This document shows, one piece after another, positions 1 through 7,593 of a DNA stretch of 29,231 nucleotides (positions are counted from its first letter, which is position 1; every line of letters starts with the position of its first letter). The stretch lies in the IMG/VR virus record IMGVR_UViG_3300048034_001033, positions 1 to 29,231 of that record, one strand, 5' to 3'. The notes under the pieces are model-generated. The model was not told the origin of the DNA. It made no database searches and saw nothing but the letters and a program-made list of their open reading frames with translations. Source of the DNA: a virus. The translations under genes were made by a program, and so were the position numbers.

Positions 1-597
1 AAATCTACTATTGATAAATTTAAGAAATATATCTATGGAGAATATGTAGTTAATCCTCAAATAATAAAAATTATATCTAAAGAAATTACTGATGGAAATA
101 TAATTGGTTGGTTTGAGGGTAGAATGGAGTTTGGTGCAAGAGCACTAGGTAATCGTTCTATATTAGCAAATCCAAGAGACCCTCAAATGAAATCTCGTTT
201 AAATATGATGATTAAAAAAAGAGAAGGGTTTAGACCATTTGCTCCTATTGTACATAGAGAAAAACAGATTAAATATTTTAAATATAATAGATTAGTTCCA
301 TATATGAATCAAGTAGTAAAGGTTAAGAAAGAATTCGTTGATAAACTTCCTGCTATAACACACATTGATAATTCTGCAAGAATACAGAGTTTAGATTCTA
401 AAGATAATCCAAGAATATACTCTTTATTAACTCAACTTGAAATAGATAATGAGTATCCAATTGTTATCAATACCTCTTTCAATTTAAAAGACCAAACAAT
501 GGTTCTAACACCAGAAGATGCAATAAAAACATTCCTTGATTGTGAAATGGACACTCTTGTACTTGGAAATTATATTATTAGAAAAACAATTATTTAA
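1..597 (+). CDS. Carbamoyltransferase, NodU/CmcH/TobZ-type, C-terminal part (5' end outside window)
   Basis: The frame is open from base 1 to the TAA at 595-597, giving 198 residues of a protein that starts upstream. The ATG at 124 is internal and is not the start. Residues 36-56 read GWFEGRMEFGARALGNRS and onward, the signature of the C-terminal domain of O-carbamoyltransferases. It is followed by a REGFRPFAPIV segment and, near the end, NTSFNLKD and TPEDAIKTFLD, all in the family's usual order. Family members transfer the carbamoyl group of carbamoyl phosphate, through carbamoyl-adenylate, to a hydroxyl on a sugar or natural product. The N-terminal Kae1-like domain that makes the adenylate is not in the window. 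The target in this phage is unknown; a glycan or a modified nucleotide are both possible. A terminator follows about 100 bases downstream. Confidence 0.9.
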   Translation, partial: KSTIDKFKKYIYGEYVVNPQIIKIISKEITDGNIIGWFEGRMEFGARALGNRSILANPRDPQMKSRLNMMIKKREGFRPFAPIVHREKQIKYFKYNRLVPYMNQVVKVKKEFVDKLPAITHIDNSARIQSLDSKDNPRIYSLLTQLEIDNEYPIVINTSFNLKDQTMVLTPEDAIKTFLDCEMDTLVLGNYIIRKTII

Positions 598-695
598 TTA
601 TTAAAATATACTTATTGAAAGATAGAGGACACTGTTTTAAGTTATAAATTACCTCGGAAATCTCTAATCGTATAATAAAGTGGTTAGTACAAAAT

Positions 696-721
696 ACCCC
701 TCCAATCGGTGGGGTTTTTTT
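696..721 (+). terminator. Rho-independent terminator after the carbamoyltransferase
   Basis: A five-base ACCCC/GGGGT stem, extended past a T-T mismatch by CC/GG around an AATC loop, runs straight into seven T residues (715-721). Its 3' arm and T run are identical to those of the terminators at 1148 and 18847. The rest of the gap (598-695 and 722-824) is AT-rich and shows no gene or tRNA. Confidence 0.8.
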
Positions 722-824
722 ATACATAAATATATAAACCCCTAATACACTTATTTAATTGAAGGTTGAATATATATTGTAATTTTTTTTATCATATATA
801 CCATAGTTATTAACGGATATCCCT

Positions 825-832
825 TAGTTTTG
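825..832 (+). promoter_or_regulatory. Candidate Bacteroidetes-type -7 box (TAGTTTTG) for the small membrane protein gene
   Basis: TAGTTTTG fits TAnnTTTG, the -7 element of the Bacteroidetes primary sigma factor. It lies 48 bases before the ATG at 881, between a terminator and the gene. I see no good -33 TTG at the expected spacing, so the match is partial. One such 8-mer in an AT-rich gap could arise by chance. Confidence 0.4.
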
Positions 833-880
833 CAAGATGGAAAAGTTATTCACATTTAATTAAAACAAAAGGAGAACAAT

Positions 881-1111
881 ATGGAATTTTTGAAAAAAAT
901 AGGCTCTTGGGCTGAAGAATTAACAAAAATTGGTATTAGCATCATTGCCTTGGGAGTTGTACTTGAAGTACTCTTCAAAGGTACAAACATCCCTTTTTGG
1001 CCAGAAGTATCAGTAGTTGATAACATTATGGGCATTCTAGGAAGTTTAAGTGCTGAAGGTCTGTTAGGACTTGTAGGGGCTTTTGTACTGTACCACATTA
1101 TTAAGAAGTAA
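881..1111 (+). CDS. Small two-helix membrane protein, unknown function
   Basis: The gene codes for 76 residues with a strong Shine-Dalgarno (AAAGGAG) seven bases before the ATG, which fixes the start. Two hydrophobic helices are visible, about residues 18-33 (GISIIALGVVLEVLF) and 60-74 (GLLGLVGAFVLYHII). They are joined by a linker containing PFWPEVSVVDNI, and the protein ends in two lysines. The gene is insulated by terminators on both sides, with a promoter-like box at 825, so it is probably transcribed alone. A small two-helix protein near tail genes could be a holin or an inner-membrane protein, but no motif proves that. The strong ribosome site contrasts with the weak sites of the neighbouring structural genes, which suggests high or differently timed expression. 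Confidence 0.8.
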   Translation: MEFLKKIGSWAEELTKIGISIIALGVVLEVLFKGTNIPFWPEVSVVDNIMGILGSLSAEGLLGLVGAFVLYHIIKK

Positions 1112-1147
1112 GGATTAGAAGTAATTCTAACAACGCGTTTAAGATTA

Positions 1148-1175
1148 AACCTCACACTAAAAGTGGGGTTTTTTC
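1148..1175 (+). terminator. Rho-independent terminator after the membrane protein gene
   Basis: The stem AACCTCAC/GTGGGGTT has eight pairs including one T-G wobble, a seven-base loop and six T residues (1169-1174). It separates the membrane protein gene from the late structural operon, whose promoter-like box begins seven bases further on. Confidence 0.88.
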
Positions 1176-1181
1176 GTTTAC

Positions 1182-1193
1182 TATATTTATATA
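1182..1193 (+). promoter_or_regulatory. Proposed phage late promoter (TATATTTATATA) for the baseplate operon
   Basis: The box lies directly after the 1148 terminator and 20 bases before the ATG at 1213. The same TATATTTATA core occurs at 3445, 11159, 16849, 20652 and 26226, with one base changed at 19489, always just before a gene. No -33/-35 element is visible, which would fit a late sigma factor that reads only the -10 region, as in T4. The gene behind it has no Shine-Dalgarno. Confidence 0.6.
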
Positions 1194-1212
1194 CAACTAA
1201 TATGGTATAATC

Positions 1213-1623
1213 ATGAGTATAGAATTTGAATTATTTCCTGGAAAAAACCTTAGTGGATTGTTTAAAGATATCTATGATAATCAACAAAACAAGAAACAAA
1301 GAATATCAGAACTGATTTCAGAAATGAGAAATGTAATCAGACATGCTGGGGATATGGCAGTAATAGGACCAATCCTAAAAGACTTAATTGATTCATCAAT
1401 CAGAAACGATGAATCATTAATTAAGATGAGTGCAATTGCACAAAGAATTATAGGTGCAGCACAAAAATCAGAAGGAGATACTGGTTTTCTTTCTGATATT
1501 GAAAAAGAACAACTACTAAGACAATTAGATGAAACTATTCTACAAGTAGCAGATGAACAAGATGTTAAGGTTGATGAACTTACTAACGAAATAGAAGAAC
1601 TTAAACAAAAGGTTGGAGAGTAA
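1213..1623 (+). CDS. Hypothetical coiled-coil protein, first gene of the tail/baseplate operon
   Basis: This gene codes for 136 residues and I cannot assign a family. The N-terminus (MSIEFELFPGKNLSGLFKDI) is mixed. The remainder is predicted helical and highly charged, and the last 30 residues (VDELTNEIEELKQKVGE) look like a short coiled coil. The stop overlaps the next start in a TAATG, so the two are translationally coupled. It starts a run of tail genes behind a proposed late promoter, so a small structural, chaperone or tail-assembly role is inferred from position only. The ATG has no Shine-Dalgarno and the predicted leader is very short. Confidence 0.75.
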   Translation: MSIEFELFPGKNLSGLFKDIYDNQQNKKQRISELISEMRNVIRHAGDMAVIGPILKDLIDSSIRNDESLIKMSAIAQRIIGAAQKSEGDTGFLSDIEKEQLLRQLDETILQVADEQDVKVDELTNEIEELKQKVGE

Positions 1624-2855
1624 TGCAAAGAATACAAAAATCAAATTCTAGTTTTTTAACTAACAATCAAAATAATAAACAAAAGTTAGTTACAGGTACC
1701 GTAGTATATGTTCATATTAATGATACAGAGTTTGAATCAATAACAATACCAGATGATATAACTTCAGATGTATCGGATTTAGATTCAGTACTTGGATTTG
1801 CTAAAATTGTTGAAAAGGGAGATACTTCATATGATTTCGATGATTTAAATGATTACCCACCATTTAATATCGATGAAGGACTTCCATTACTTGGTGAGGT
1901 AGTTGAATTAATTAAAGTGGGTGGTAATTCACATTACAAAAGAATTCATAATATAGATATCAATGCAGGTAATGCAGTTGAGGATGCACAACTACAAGGA
2001 TTGCCAGTAGAAAACTCAGATTCAAATTCATCCGGATATTCAGAAACATCTCAAACAGGAACTCCAAACTCAGGAGGTGATGGTGATAGAAGTAATAAAC
2101 TTGGAGAATATTTTGAACCAACGCAAATCAATCCACTTGTATATTATGAAGGTGATAAGGTAATACAATCGAGATTTGGACAATCAATTCGTTTTAGTGG
2201 ATATAACAATGAAGAAAATGTTTTTGCTCCAACTATACTAATAAGAAATAGGCAAAATGATAAATCTATTGAAGATTTAAAAGAGTTTGAAATAACAGAA
2301 GAGGATGTTGTAGAAGATGGTTCTACTATCGCTATAACTAGTGGAGATTATGAGTTAGCATTTACTCCTGGTACTGCTGATGTTCCATTTGAAACTGAAC
2401 CTATATATCATACCCCACCTGAAGAACTAAAGGCAACAGACCAAATTTTAATTAATAGTGGTAGAATAATACTATCTTCTAAAGATTCAGAAATGATATT
2501 CTTTTCTAAAGGAGATTATTCATTTATTTCCGATGGTAAGCTTACAATCGATAATGGATTAGATGGTGCTGAAATAGATTTAAATGGAGAATATAGAACA
2601 ACTACTAATGATAATAATATGTATTTTTTAGGTGGTAGTGGTGAAATATATTTAAATACCGAAGAAACAACAGAACCTTTGGTAAGAGGTGAAACTCTAC
2701 TTGGATTAATGGAAGAGTTAATTGATGCCATAAATGTACAAGTATTTCAAACTCCATGTGGTCCAACTGCACCTGGTCCAACTAACAAACCTACCTTTAA
2801 TCAGATTAAATCAAAATTGAATACATTTTTATCTACTTTAAATTATACGGAGTAA
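1623..2855 (+). CDS. Probable baseplate hub/central spike-like structural protein
   Basis: The product is 410 residues. Residues 20-100 (VTGTVVYVHIND then GLPLLGEVVELIKV) look like a beta-barrel of the OB type that opens phage spike and hub proteins. A Ser/Gly/Asn-rich linker follows at about 130-155. The middle has GDKVIQSRFGQSIRFSG, a pattern I associate with spike-type tail proteins. The C-terminal half has beta-helix-like strands (QILINSGRIILSS, GKLTIDNGLDGAEIDLNGEY) and ends with FQTPCGPTAPGPTNKPTF, resembling the tip region of puncturing proteins. It lies upstream of gp25 and gp6, where T4-like phages carry spike and hub genes. The spike call is an inference from fold-like patterns and position; a generic baseplate protein is the alternative. 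It is coupled to its upstream neighbour through TAATG. Confidence 0.6.
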   Translation: MQRIQKSNSSFLTNNQNNKQKLVTGTVVYVHINDTEFESITIPDDITSDVSDLDSVLGFAKIVEKGDTSYDFDDLNDYPPFNIDEGLPLLGEVVELIKVGGNSHYKRIHNIDINAGNAVEDAQLQGLPVENSDSNSSGYSETSQTGTPNSGGDGDRSNKLGEYFEPTQINPLVYYEGDKVIQSRFGQSIRFSGYNNEENVFAPTILIRNRQNDKSIEDLKEFEITEEDVVEDGSTIAITSGDYELAFTPGTADVPFETEPIYHTPPEELKATDQILINSGRIILSSKDSEMIFFSKGDYSFISDGKLTIDNGLDGAEIDLNGEYRTTTNDNNMYFLGGSGEIYLNTEETTEPLVRGETLLGLMEELIDAINVQVFQTPCGPTAPGPTNKPTFNQIKSKLNTFLSTLNYTE

Positions 2856-2859
2856 TAAT

Positions 2860-3423
2860 ATGTCATTCAATACATTTAAAGCAAATATGGAAAACTATAT
2901 GACCAACCAAGGTGGTATAGGTGCATTTACTGATTTTGCTAAAAAGATTACTCAAGAATATAATATGTGTATTTTGAGAGGGTTTCAAGATACAAACATG
3001 ATTCCATTATCTGCGGGAAATACTGCAGGAATGGAAGCGTTGGTAGCTATAGCGTGTGCAACTGCTTTATCAAAAACTGATGGGTTGCATACATTTGCAG
3101 ATGATATTGGTAAGGGAGTAGTTGCGTTTTGGACAGGTGCTACACTTACAGTTGGAATTCCTCCTATAATACCAGCAACTGGAGCAATTCAAAACATAAC
3201 AACAACTGCAGCGGTGTGTATGAATCCAGGTGCTTGGTCTCCAATCGGTCCTTTATCAAATACTAATGAAACAAGTACTTTTTTATCACTACTTGCAGCT
3301 GGTATGCAAACCCATCTAACAACAACCGTATTTATGTATTCAACAATATCCATTTATCCTGGTGCACCACCACCCGTAGCACCTGGTGTTTTGATACATC
3401 CAGCATACTTAGTACCAGGTTAA
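2860..3423 (+). CDS. Hypothetical virion-associated protein
   Basis: The gene codes for 187 residues and starts four bases after the previous stop, with no Shine-Dalgarno, so it belongs to the same transcript. No family is recognised. The N-terminus (about 1-45) is helical. The centre is rich in Ala, Gly, Thr and Pro (MEALVAIACATALS; TLTVGIPPIIPATGAIQN), hydrophobic but interrupted by prolines, so membrane insertion is uncertain. The C-terminus is proline-rich (YPGAPPPVAPGVLIHPAYL). A structural tail role is inferred from the operon alone. Confidence 0.7.
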   Translation: MSFNTFKANMENYMTNQGGIGAFTDFAKKITQEYNMCILRGFQDTNMIPLSAGNTAGMEALVAIACATALSKTDGLHTFADDIGKGVVAFWTGATLTVGIPPIIPATGAIQNITTTAAVCMNPGAWSPIGPLSNTNETSTFLSLLAAGMQTHLTTTVFMYSTISIYPGAPPPVAPGVLIHPAYLVPG

Positions 3424-3444
3424 TAACCATAAAATTAATAGTAA

Positions 3445-3455
3445 TATATTTATAT
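3445..3455 (+). promoter_or_regulatory. Proposed phage late promoter (TATATTTATAT)
   Basis: The box sits in the 51-base gap before the ATG at 3475, with 19 bases between box and start. It matches the boxes at 1182, 16849 and 20652 exactly over ten bases. It would give the gp25-gp6 genes a second start point within the operon. Confidence 0.55.
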
Positions 3456-3474
3456 TAAGATAAACAGAATCAAA

Positions 3475-4056
3475 ATGAACAACAAACAATTAATAAAAGT
3501 AATAAGAACTCTTGTTGAGGTAGAAACTGCCAAACAACAAGAACGTTTTTTATCGAAAACTTTTCCAAGGATATTGGAAGAGGAAGTAAGTAGAAGATTA
3601 GCAGAGGTGAAGGGGGGTGTAGCCGTTCCCTCAACGCAAGTCGTTAGTGAAGAGATAGACCCTTTCCAACAAGTAGAACTTGCGTTAGAACAAGAACGAG
3701 CAACACCAAAGAAAACATATTCTAAAAACAAATCTATAAACGAGGTTTTAAATATGACAACTCCCTTTACAAAGGCACAGAGAAGTAGCGGACCAGTTGG
3801 TGGAAAATCAGTATTAGATACTCTACCACAACAAGAACCAATTCAAGAGAGTATGGATAAAACCGTATCATTTACATCTCAAGGAGCAGGAGCTGGAGTT
3901 GAGGGAATGAGAACACAGATGGCACAAAAAATGGGGTATGGAGATGTATCACGAGGACCAAGTAAAAATGGTCTTGGAGTTAAGACAGGTTTAGCCGGTC
4001 TTGATAAAATACTAAACAGAGATAATTCTGCATTGGTTAAGAAATTTAAAAAATAA
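3475..4056 (+). CDS. Hypothetical protein between spike-like gene and gp25
   Basis: The product is 193 residues with no recognised family. Residues 1-47 form a charged helix (LIKVIRTLVEVETAKQQERF). Residues 48-150 are low-complexity, rich in Gln, Ser and Gly, and probably disordered. The C-terminus (GLAGLDKILNRDNSALVKKF) is a short amphipathic helix with a basic end. A helix, flexible region, helix layout suits a tethering or assembly protein, but that is speculation. It sits directly behind a proposed late promoter and 17 bases before gp25. The start has no Shine-Dalgarno; the ATG was chosen because it is the first after the promoter box and the helix begins there. Confidence 0.72.
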   Translation: MNNKQLIKVIRTLVEVETAKQQERFLSKTFPRILEEEVSRRLAEVKGGVAVPSTQVVSEEIDPFQQVELALEQERATPKKTYSKNKSINEVLNMTTPFTKAQRSSGPVGGKSVLDTLPQQEPIQESMDKTVSFTSQGAGAGVEGMRTQMAQKMGYGDVSRGPSKNGLGVKTGLAGLDKILNRDNSALVKKFKK

Positions 4057-4073
4057 GATAAGGGGAGTGAGTA

Positions 4074-4508
4074 ATGGCATTTATACTTGGTAAAAAAACA
4101 CTTAAAGATTCCGAAGAATTTGATTCTTATGCATATGGAATTACACTACCAATACAAGGTGGTAATACAGGATTTTTTTCACAAGCATTTACATCACTTG
4201 AGCAAGCAAAAGCTAATCTTAAAAATTTGTTATTAACTGCAAAGGGTGAACGAATAATGCAGCCAGACTTTGGTTCAGGACTAAGGTCATTATTATTCGA
4301 ACAAATGGATGATACTGAATTTAAAAAAAACATCCAACAAACTATTTTAAAAAGTGTAGAGTATTGGTTACCTTACATTAGAATAGAAGCAATTGATGTA
4401 GATATGGCAAGTGAATTAAAAGATAAAAATCAAGTAAATTTAAATTTACAATTTACAGTTGGAAACGATATTGATTTACAAGAAATAACATTGGTAGTAC
4501 AGGAATAA
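4074..4508 (+). CDS. 25: Baseplate wedge protein, gp25/GPW family
   Basis: The product is 144 residues, close to T4 gp25 (132). The family core is clear: ANLKNLLLTAKGERIMQPDFGSG (residues 47-69, with G58, E59, R60, P64, F66 and G67), then a helix (FKKNIQQTILKSVEYWLPYI) and the closing strands VNLNLQFTVG and EITLVVQE. In T4-like phages gp25 joins the gp6 wedge proteins and helps nucleate the tail sheath at the baseplate. The gp6-type gene starts four bases after its stop, the neighbourhood expected for this family. A GGGGAG ribosome site lies ten bases upstream of the ATG, better than most genes in this operon. Confidence 0.93.
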   Translation: MAFILGKKTLKDSEEFDSYAYGITLPIQGGNTGFFSQAFTSLEQAKANLKNLLLTAKGERIMQPDFGSGLRSLLFEQMDDTEFKKNIQQTILKSVEYWLPYIRIEAIDVDMASELKDKNQVNLNLQFTVGNDIDLQEITLVVQE

Positions 4509-4512
4509 TATT

Positions 4513-6525
4513 ATGGCATTAAACTCAGCTAATTTTAAAAGTAACAATGGAAGAGATATAAAATATCTAAGTAAAGATTTTGCGTCTTTTAGAAGTAACT
4601 TAATTGAATACTCTAAAACTTATTTTCCTAAAACATATTCTGATTTTAACGAAGCTTCTCCTGGTATGATGTTTATAGAAATGGCATCTTATCTTGGAGA
4701 TATATTGTCATACTATACAGATGATTCATTGAAAGAATCATTAATGTTATATGCAGAAGATAAACAAAATGTAATTGCTCTTTCAAACTACTTAGGATAT
4801 AAACCAAAAGTTACTTCACCTGCAATCGTAACAATTGCGGTGTATCAATTAGCACCTTCTATTGGTAGTGGAGAAGATAACAGACCAGATTCTGATTATT
4901 ACTTAAGAATAAGAGAAGGTATGGTTGTAGAAGCAGCTAAAACAAATGTTCAGTTTAGAACAACCGAACTTGTTGATTTTAATGATGCAACTGATAGAGA
5001 AATTACGGTTTATACTGATTCAGCGGGAGAAGCAACACAATACCTTATTAAAAAATATGTAAAAGCAATTTCAGCTACATTAAAAACCGTAACTAAAACA
5101 TTTAGTTCACCTCAACAATTTTCTAAAATAAATCTTGCAGATAAAAATGTAATTGATGTATTTGATGTACGAGATGCAAATGGTGGTAAGTGGTATCAAG
5201 TTCCATACTTAGCACAAGAAATGGTATATGTTGATTATCCAGTTTCAGAGCAAACTGATAAAGATTTAGCTCAATTTAAAGATTCTGTATCAAATATATT
5301 AAAAGTATTGAAAACTTCAAAAAGATATGTAACTAAGATTAATCAAGATAATACAACTACACTAGTATTTGGTGGTGGTAATTCAACAAATGATGAAGTA
5401 TTAATACCAAGTACAAAAAATGTTGGATTGGGATTAAATTCATCCATAGATAAAATGAGTTCTACGTTTGACCCTGCTAATTTCTTAAGAACATCATCTT
5501 ATGGACAAGCACCTTCAAATACAACTCTTACAATTTCTTATCTAGTGGGTGGTGGTGTATCTTCTAATGTTTCTAAGGGAGAACTAACATCAATAAAAAG
5601 AATTGAATTCGATGATGATGTAAAAACATTTTCACAAAACGAATCTACTTTATATAATAAAATGAAAGCTTCGGTAGCAGTTGATAATGAAACTCCAGCA
5701 ACTGGTGGTAGGGGTGAAGAAACTATTGATGAGATTAGAGAAAACGCATTAGCTAACTTTGGTTCACAAGGTAGAGCAGTAACAAGAAAAGATTATCAAG
5801 TTAGAGCATTGGCATTGCCTCCTAAATATGGTGGAATCGCAAAGGCATATTGTTCACCAGATGGTCAATTGGATAATAACTCACCTGGTTCATTATTAAA
5901 AGATACTGATTCAATTGAAGAACTAATGGGTGTGGTTAACATGGTTAAAGACCAAAACCTATCAGATGCAGAAACACGAGAAGAAGTTAAAAGATTATTA
6001 AAAAGTAAAAAGGGTAGTCCTGGTGAAAAAAATAATCCATTTGCAATTAACTTATATATTCTTGGATATAACTCAGATAAAAATTTATCTATATTGAATA
6101 GAGCAGTTAAAGAAAATCTGAAAACATATATTGGAGAATATAGAATGTTAACAGATGGAATTAATATTATTGATGGGTATGTTATAAACATAGGACTTGA
6201 TTTTGAAATAAGAGTTTATGGTGGATATAATAAAAGAGAAGTACTTGCAAAATGTATATCAGAATTAAAGCAATATTTTAATATAGATAATTGGACGTTT
6301 AATATGCCAATTAATATATCTGCAATAGAAATTTTACTAGCAAGTATTGAGGGAGTACAATCTGTACCAAAATGTGAAGTTACTAATAAGTGTTTAGGAA
6401 AATACTCAGAACATTCATATGATATACAAGCAGCAACAAAGGGTAAAATGGTGTATCCATCAGTAGACCCTTCTGTATTTGAGGTTAAGTTTCCAAATAA
6501 AGATTTAAAAGGGAGAGTAGTATAA
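4513..6525 (+). CDS. 6: Baseplate wedge protein, gp6 / baseplate J-like
   Basis: The product is 670 residues, near T4 gp6 (660). The N-terminal segment DFNEASPGMMFIEMASYLGDILSYY (about residues 44-68) is the typical opening of gp6/J-type wedge proteins. A baseplate-J core follows at about 398-446 (EETIDEIRENALANFGSQGR then AVTRKDYQVRALALP). The C-terminus has the wedge dimerisation-like strands around GVQSVPKCEVTNKC. The protein forms the ring of wedges around the hub and contacts gp25, encoded immediately upstream. The stop overlaps the next ATG by one base (TAATG). The start has no Shine-Dalgarno but lies four bases after the gp25 stop, so coupled translation is likely. Confidence 0.93.
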   Translation: MALNSANFKSNNGRDIKYLSKDFASFRSNLIEYSKTYFPKTYSDFNEASPGMMFIEMASYLGDILSYYTDDSLKESLMLYAEDKQNVIALSNYLGYKPKVTSPAIVTIAVYQLAPSIGSGEDNRPDSDYYLRIREGMVVEAAKTNVQFRTTELVDFNDATDREITVYTDSAGEATQYLIKKYVKAISATLKTVTKTFSSPQQFSKINLADKNVIDVFDVRDANGGKWYQVPYLAQEMVYVDYPVSEQTDKDLAQFKDSVSNILKVLKTSKRYVTKINQDNTTTLVFGGGNSTNDEVLIPSTKNVGLGLNSSIDKMSSTFDPANFLRTSSYGQAPSNTTLTISYLVGGGVSSNVSKGELTSIKRIEFDDDVKTFSQNESTLYNKMKASVAVDNETPATGGRGEETIDEIRENALANFGSQGRAVTRKDYQVRALALPPKYGGIAKAYCSPDGQLDNNSPGSLLKDTDSIEELMGVVNMVKDQNLSDAETREEVKRLLKSKKGSPGEKNNPFAINLYILGYNSDKNLSILNRAVKENLKTYIGEYRMLTDGINIIDGYVINIGLDFEIRVYGGYNKREVLAKCISELKQYFNIDNWTFNMPINISAIEILLASIEGVQSVPKCEVTNKCLGKYSEHSYDIQAATKGKMVYPSVDPSVFEVKFPNKDLKGRVV

Positions 6526-7592
6526 TGTATCATTTCGTAACATCATCCAAAGATTCAACAATTTATTTACAACAACCAAGTCAAAACACTGGATTGGATG
6601 AGATAATTGAGGTATCTAAAACTTTCTATGGTAATCTTAAAGATAATGCAAGAGCATTAATAAAATTTGATACTACTCCATTATCACAATCAATTGCTAG
6701 TGGAGATATCACAATGAGTTCTGCTCATTTATTATTAAAAGAATCTGATGCAAATGAGATTCCTATGGATTACACAATTTATGCATATCCTATATCACAA
6801 TCATGGGATATGGGTATTGGAACACGATTTGATGATATATCAACCGATGGTGTAAGTTGGGAAAACAGAGGAACATCCACAGAAAGTTGGTTAGGAGATG
6901 GTGGATATGCGAGTGGTACGAGTGGTTCTTTTAACGGAAAGGGTGGTACATGGTACACTGGTTCGGTTGGTTCACAAGATTTTTCATATCAATCGAGTGA
7001 TATAGAAATGAATGTACTCAGTTCAATGAATAGTTGGATTGGTGGTACACTACCAAATGAAGGATTTATAGTAAAACATTCAGATGCAAAAGAAGCAGAT
7101 ACAGTTGATTATGGAGAATTAAAATTCTTCGGTAAAGAAACTGCAACAATATACCAACCTAAAATTAGAATTGGTTGGGATGATTCGGTATTTACAACAG
7201 GTTCATTAACAGAATTAACTTCTGAAGAAATTAATGTAACGTTCAAAAGATTAAAAGTAAGATATAAGGTAGGGAGTACACCAATGATTAGAGTTTTTGG
7301 TAGAGAAAAGTATCCTCTTAAAACCTATACAAATACATACGCTTATAATGATTTATATTATTTACCATCTACAACATATTATCAAATAAAAGATATCGTA
7401 ACAGGTGATGTAATAATACCATTCAATGATAACTATACAAAAGTTAGTTGTGATGCCAATGGTAATTATTTTAAATTAGATTTATCTAACTTTGAATATA
7501 ATAGAGATTACTATATTGAAATAAAAACAATAAGAAGTGGTGTAGTAGAATATTTTAGTGATAAAGATTTAACATTTACCGTAGAGAAATAA
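6525..7592 (+). CDS. DNRLRE-like virion structural protein
   Basis: The product is 355 residues. The first 230 resemble the DNRLRE fold of beta-sandwich surface and fibre proteins: an opening with SKDSTIYLQQP, a strand pattern ARALIKFDTTPLSQ, the AYPISQSWDMGIGTRFDD turn, and GVSWENRG. A glycine- and serine-rich loop lies at about 120-150 (GYASGTSGSFNGKGGTWYTG). The last 120 residues look like one or two beta domains (LKVRYKVGSTPMIRVFGREK). It overlaps the gp6 stop and is followed two bases later by the next gene. In T4-like phages the genes after gp6 code for further wedge and fibre-attachment proteins, so a baseplate-periphery role is inferred. Confidence 0.7.
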   Translation: MYHFVTSSKDSTIYLQQPSQNTGLDEIIEVSKTFYGNLKDNARALIKFDTTPLSQSIASGDITMSSAHLLLKESDANEIPMDYTIYAYPISQSWDMGIGTRFDDISTDGVSWENRGTSTESWLGDGGYASGTSGSFNGKGGTWYTGSVGSQDFSYQSSDIEMNVLSSMNSWIGGTLPNEGFIVKHSDAKEADTVDYGELKFFGKETATIYQPKIRIGWDDSVFTTGSLTELTSEEINVTFKRLKVRYKVGSTPMIRVFGREKYPLKTYTNTYAYNDLYYLPSTTYYQIKDIVTGDVIIPFNDNYTKVSCDANGNYFKLDLSNFEYNRDYYIEIKTIRSGVVEYFSDKDLTFTVEK

Positions 7593-7593
7593 C

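Noticed and set aside
124-126. ATG as start of the carbamoyltransferase-like protein
   Set aside because: The family motif begins upstream in the same open frame (GWFEGR before the Met), so the Met is internal and the gene enters from outside the window.
598-695. Possible tRNA in the gap after the carbamoyltransferase
   Set aside because: There is a tRNA-like TGGTTAGTAC stretch, but no acceptor stem, anticodon stem or T-loop GTTCGAATC sequence.
837-863. Eight-codon leader peptide before the membrane protein gene
   Set aside because: The predicted transcript start falls on or just after its ATG, it has no ribosome site, and its codons show no attenuation pattern.
856-1155. Minus-strand open frame of 99 residues over the membrane protein gene
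   Set aside because: It lies antisense to a gene with a strong ribosome site, runs through the 1148 terminator and has no recognisable protein pattern.
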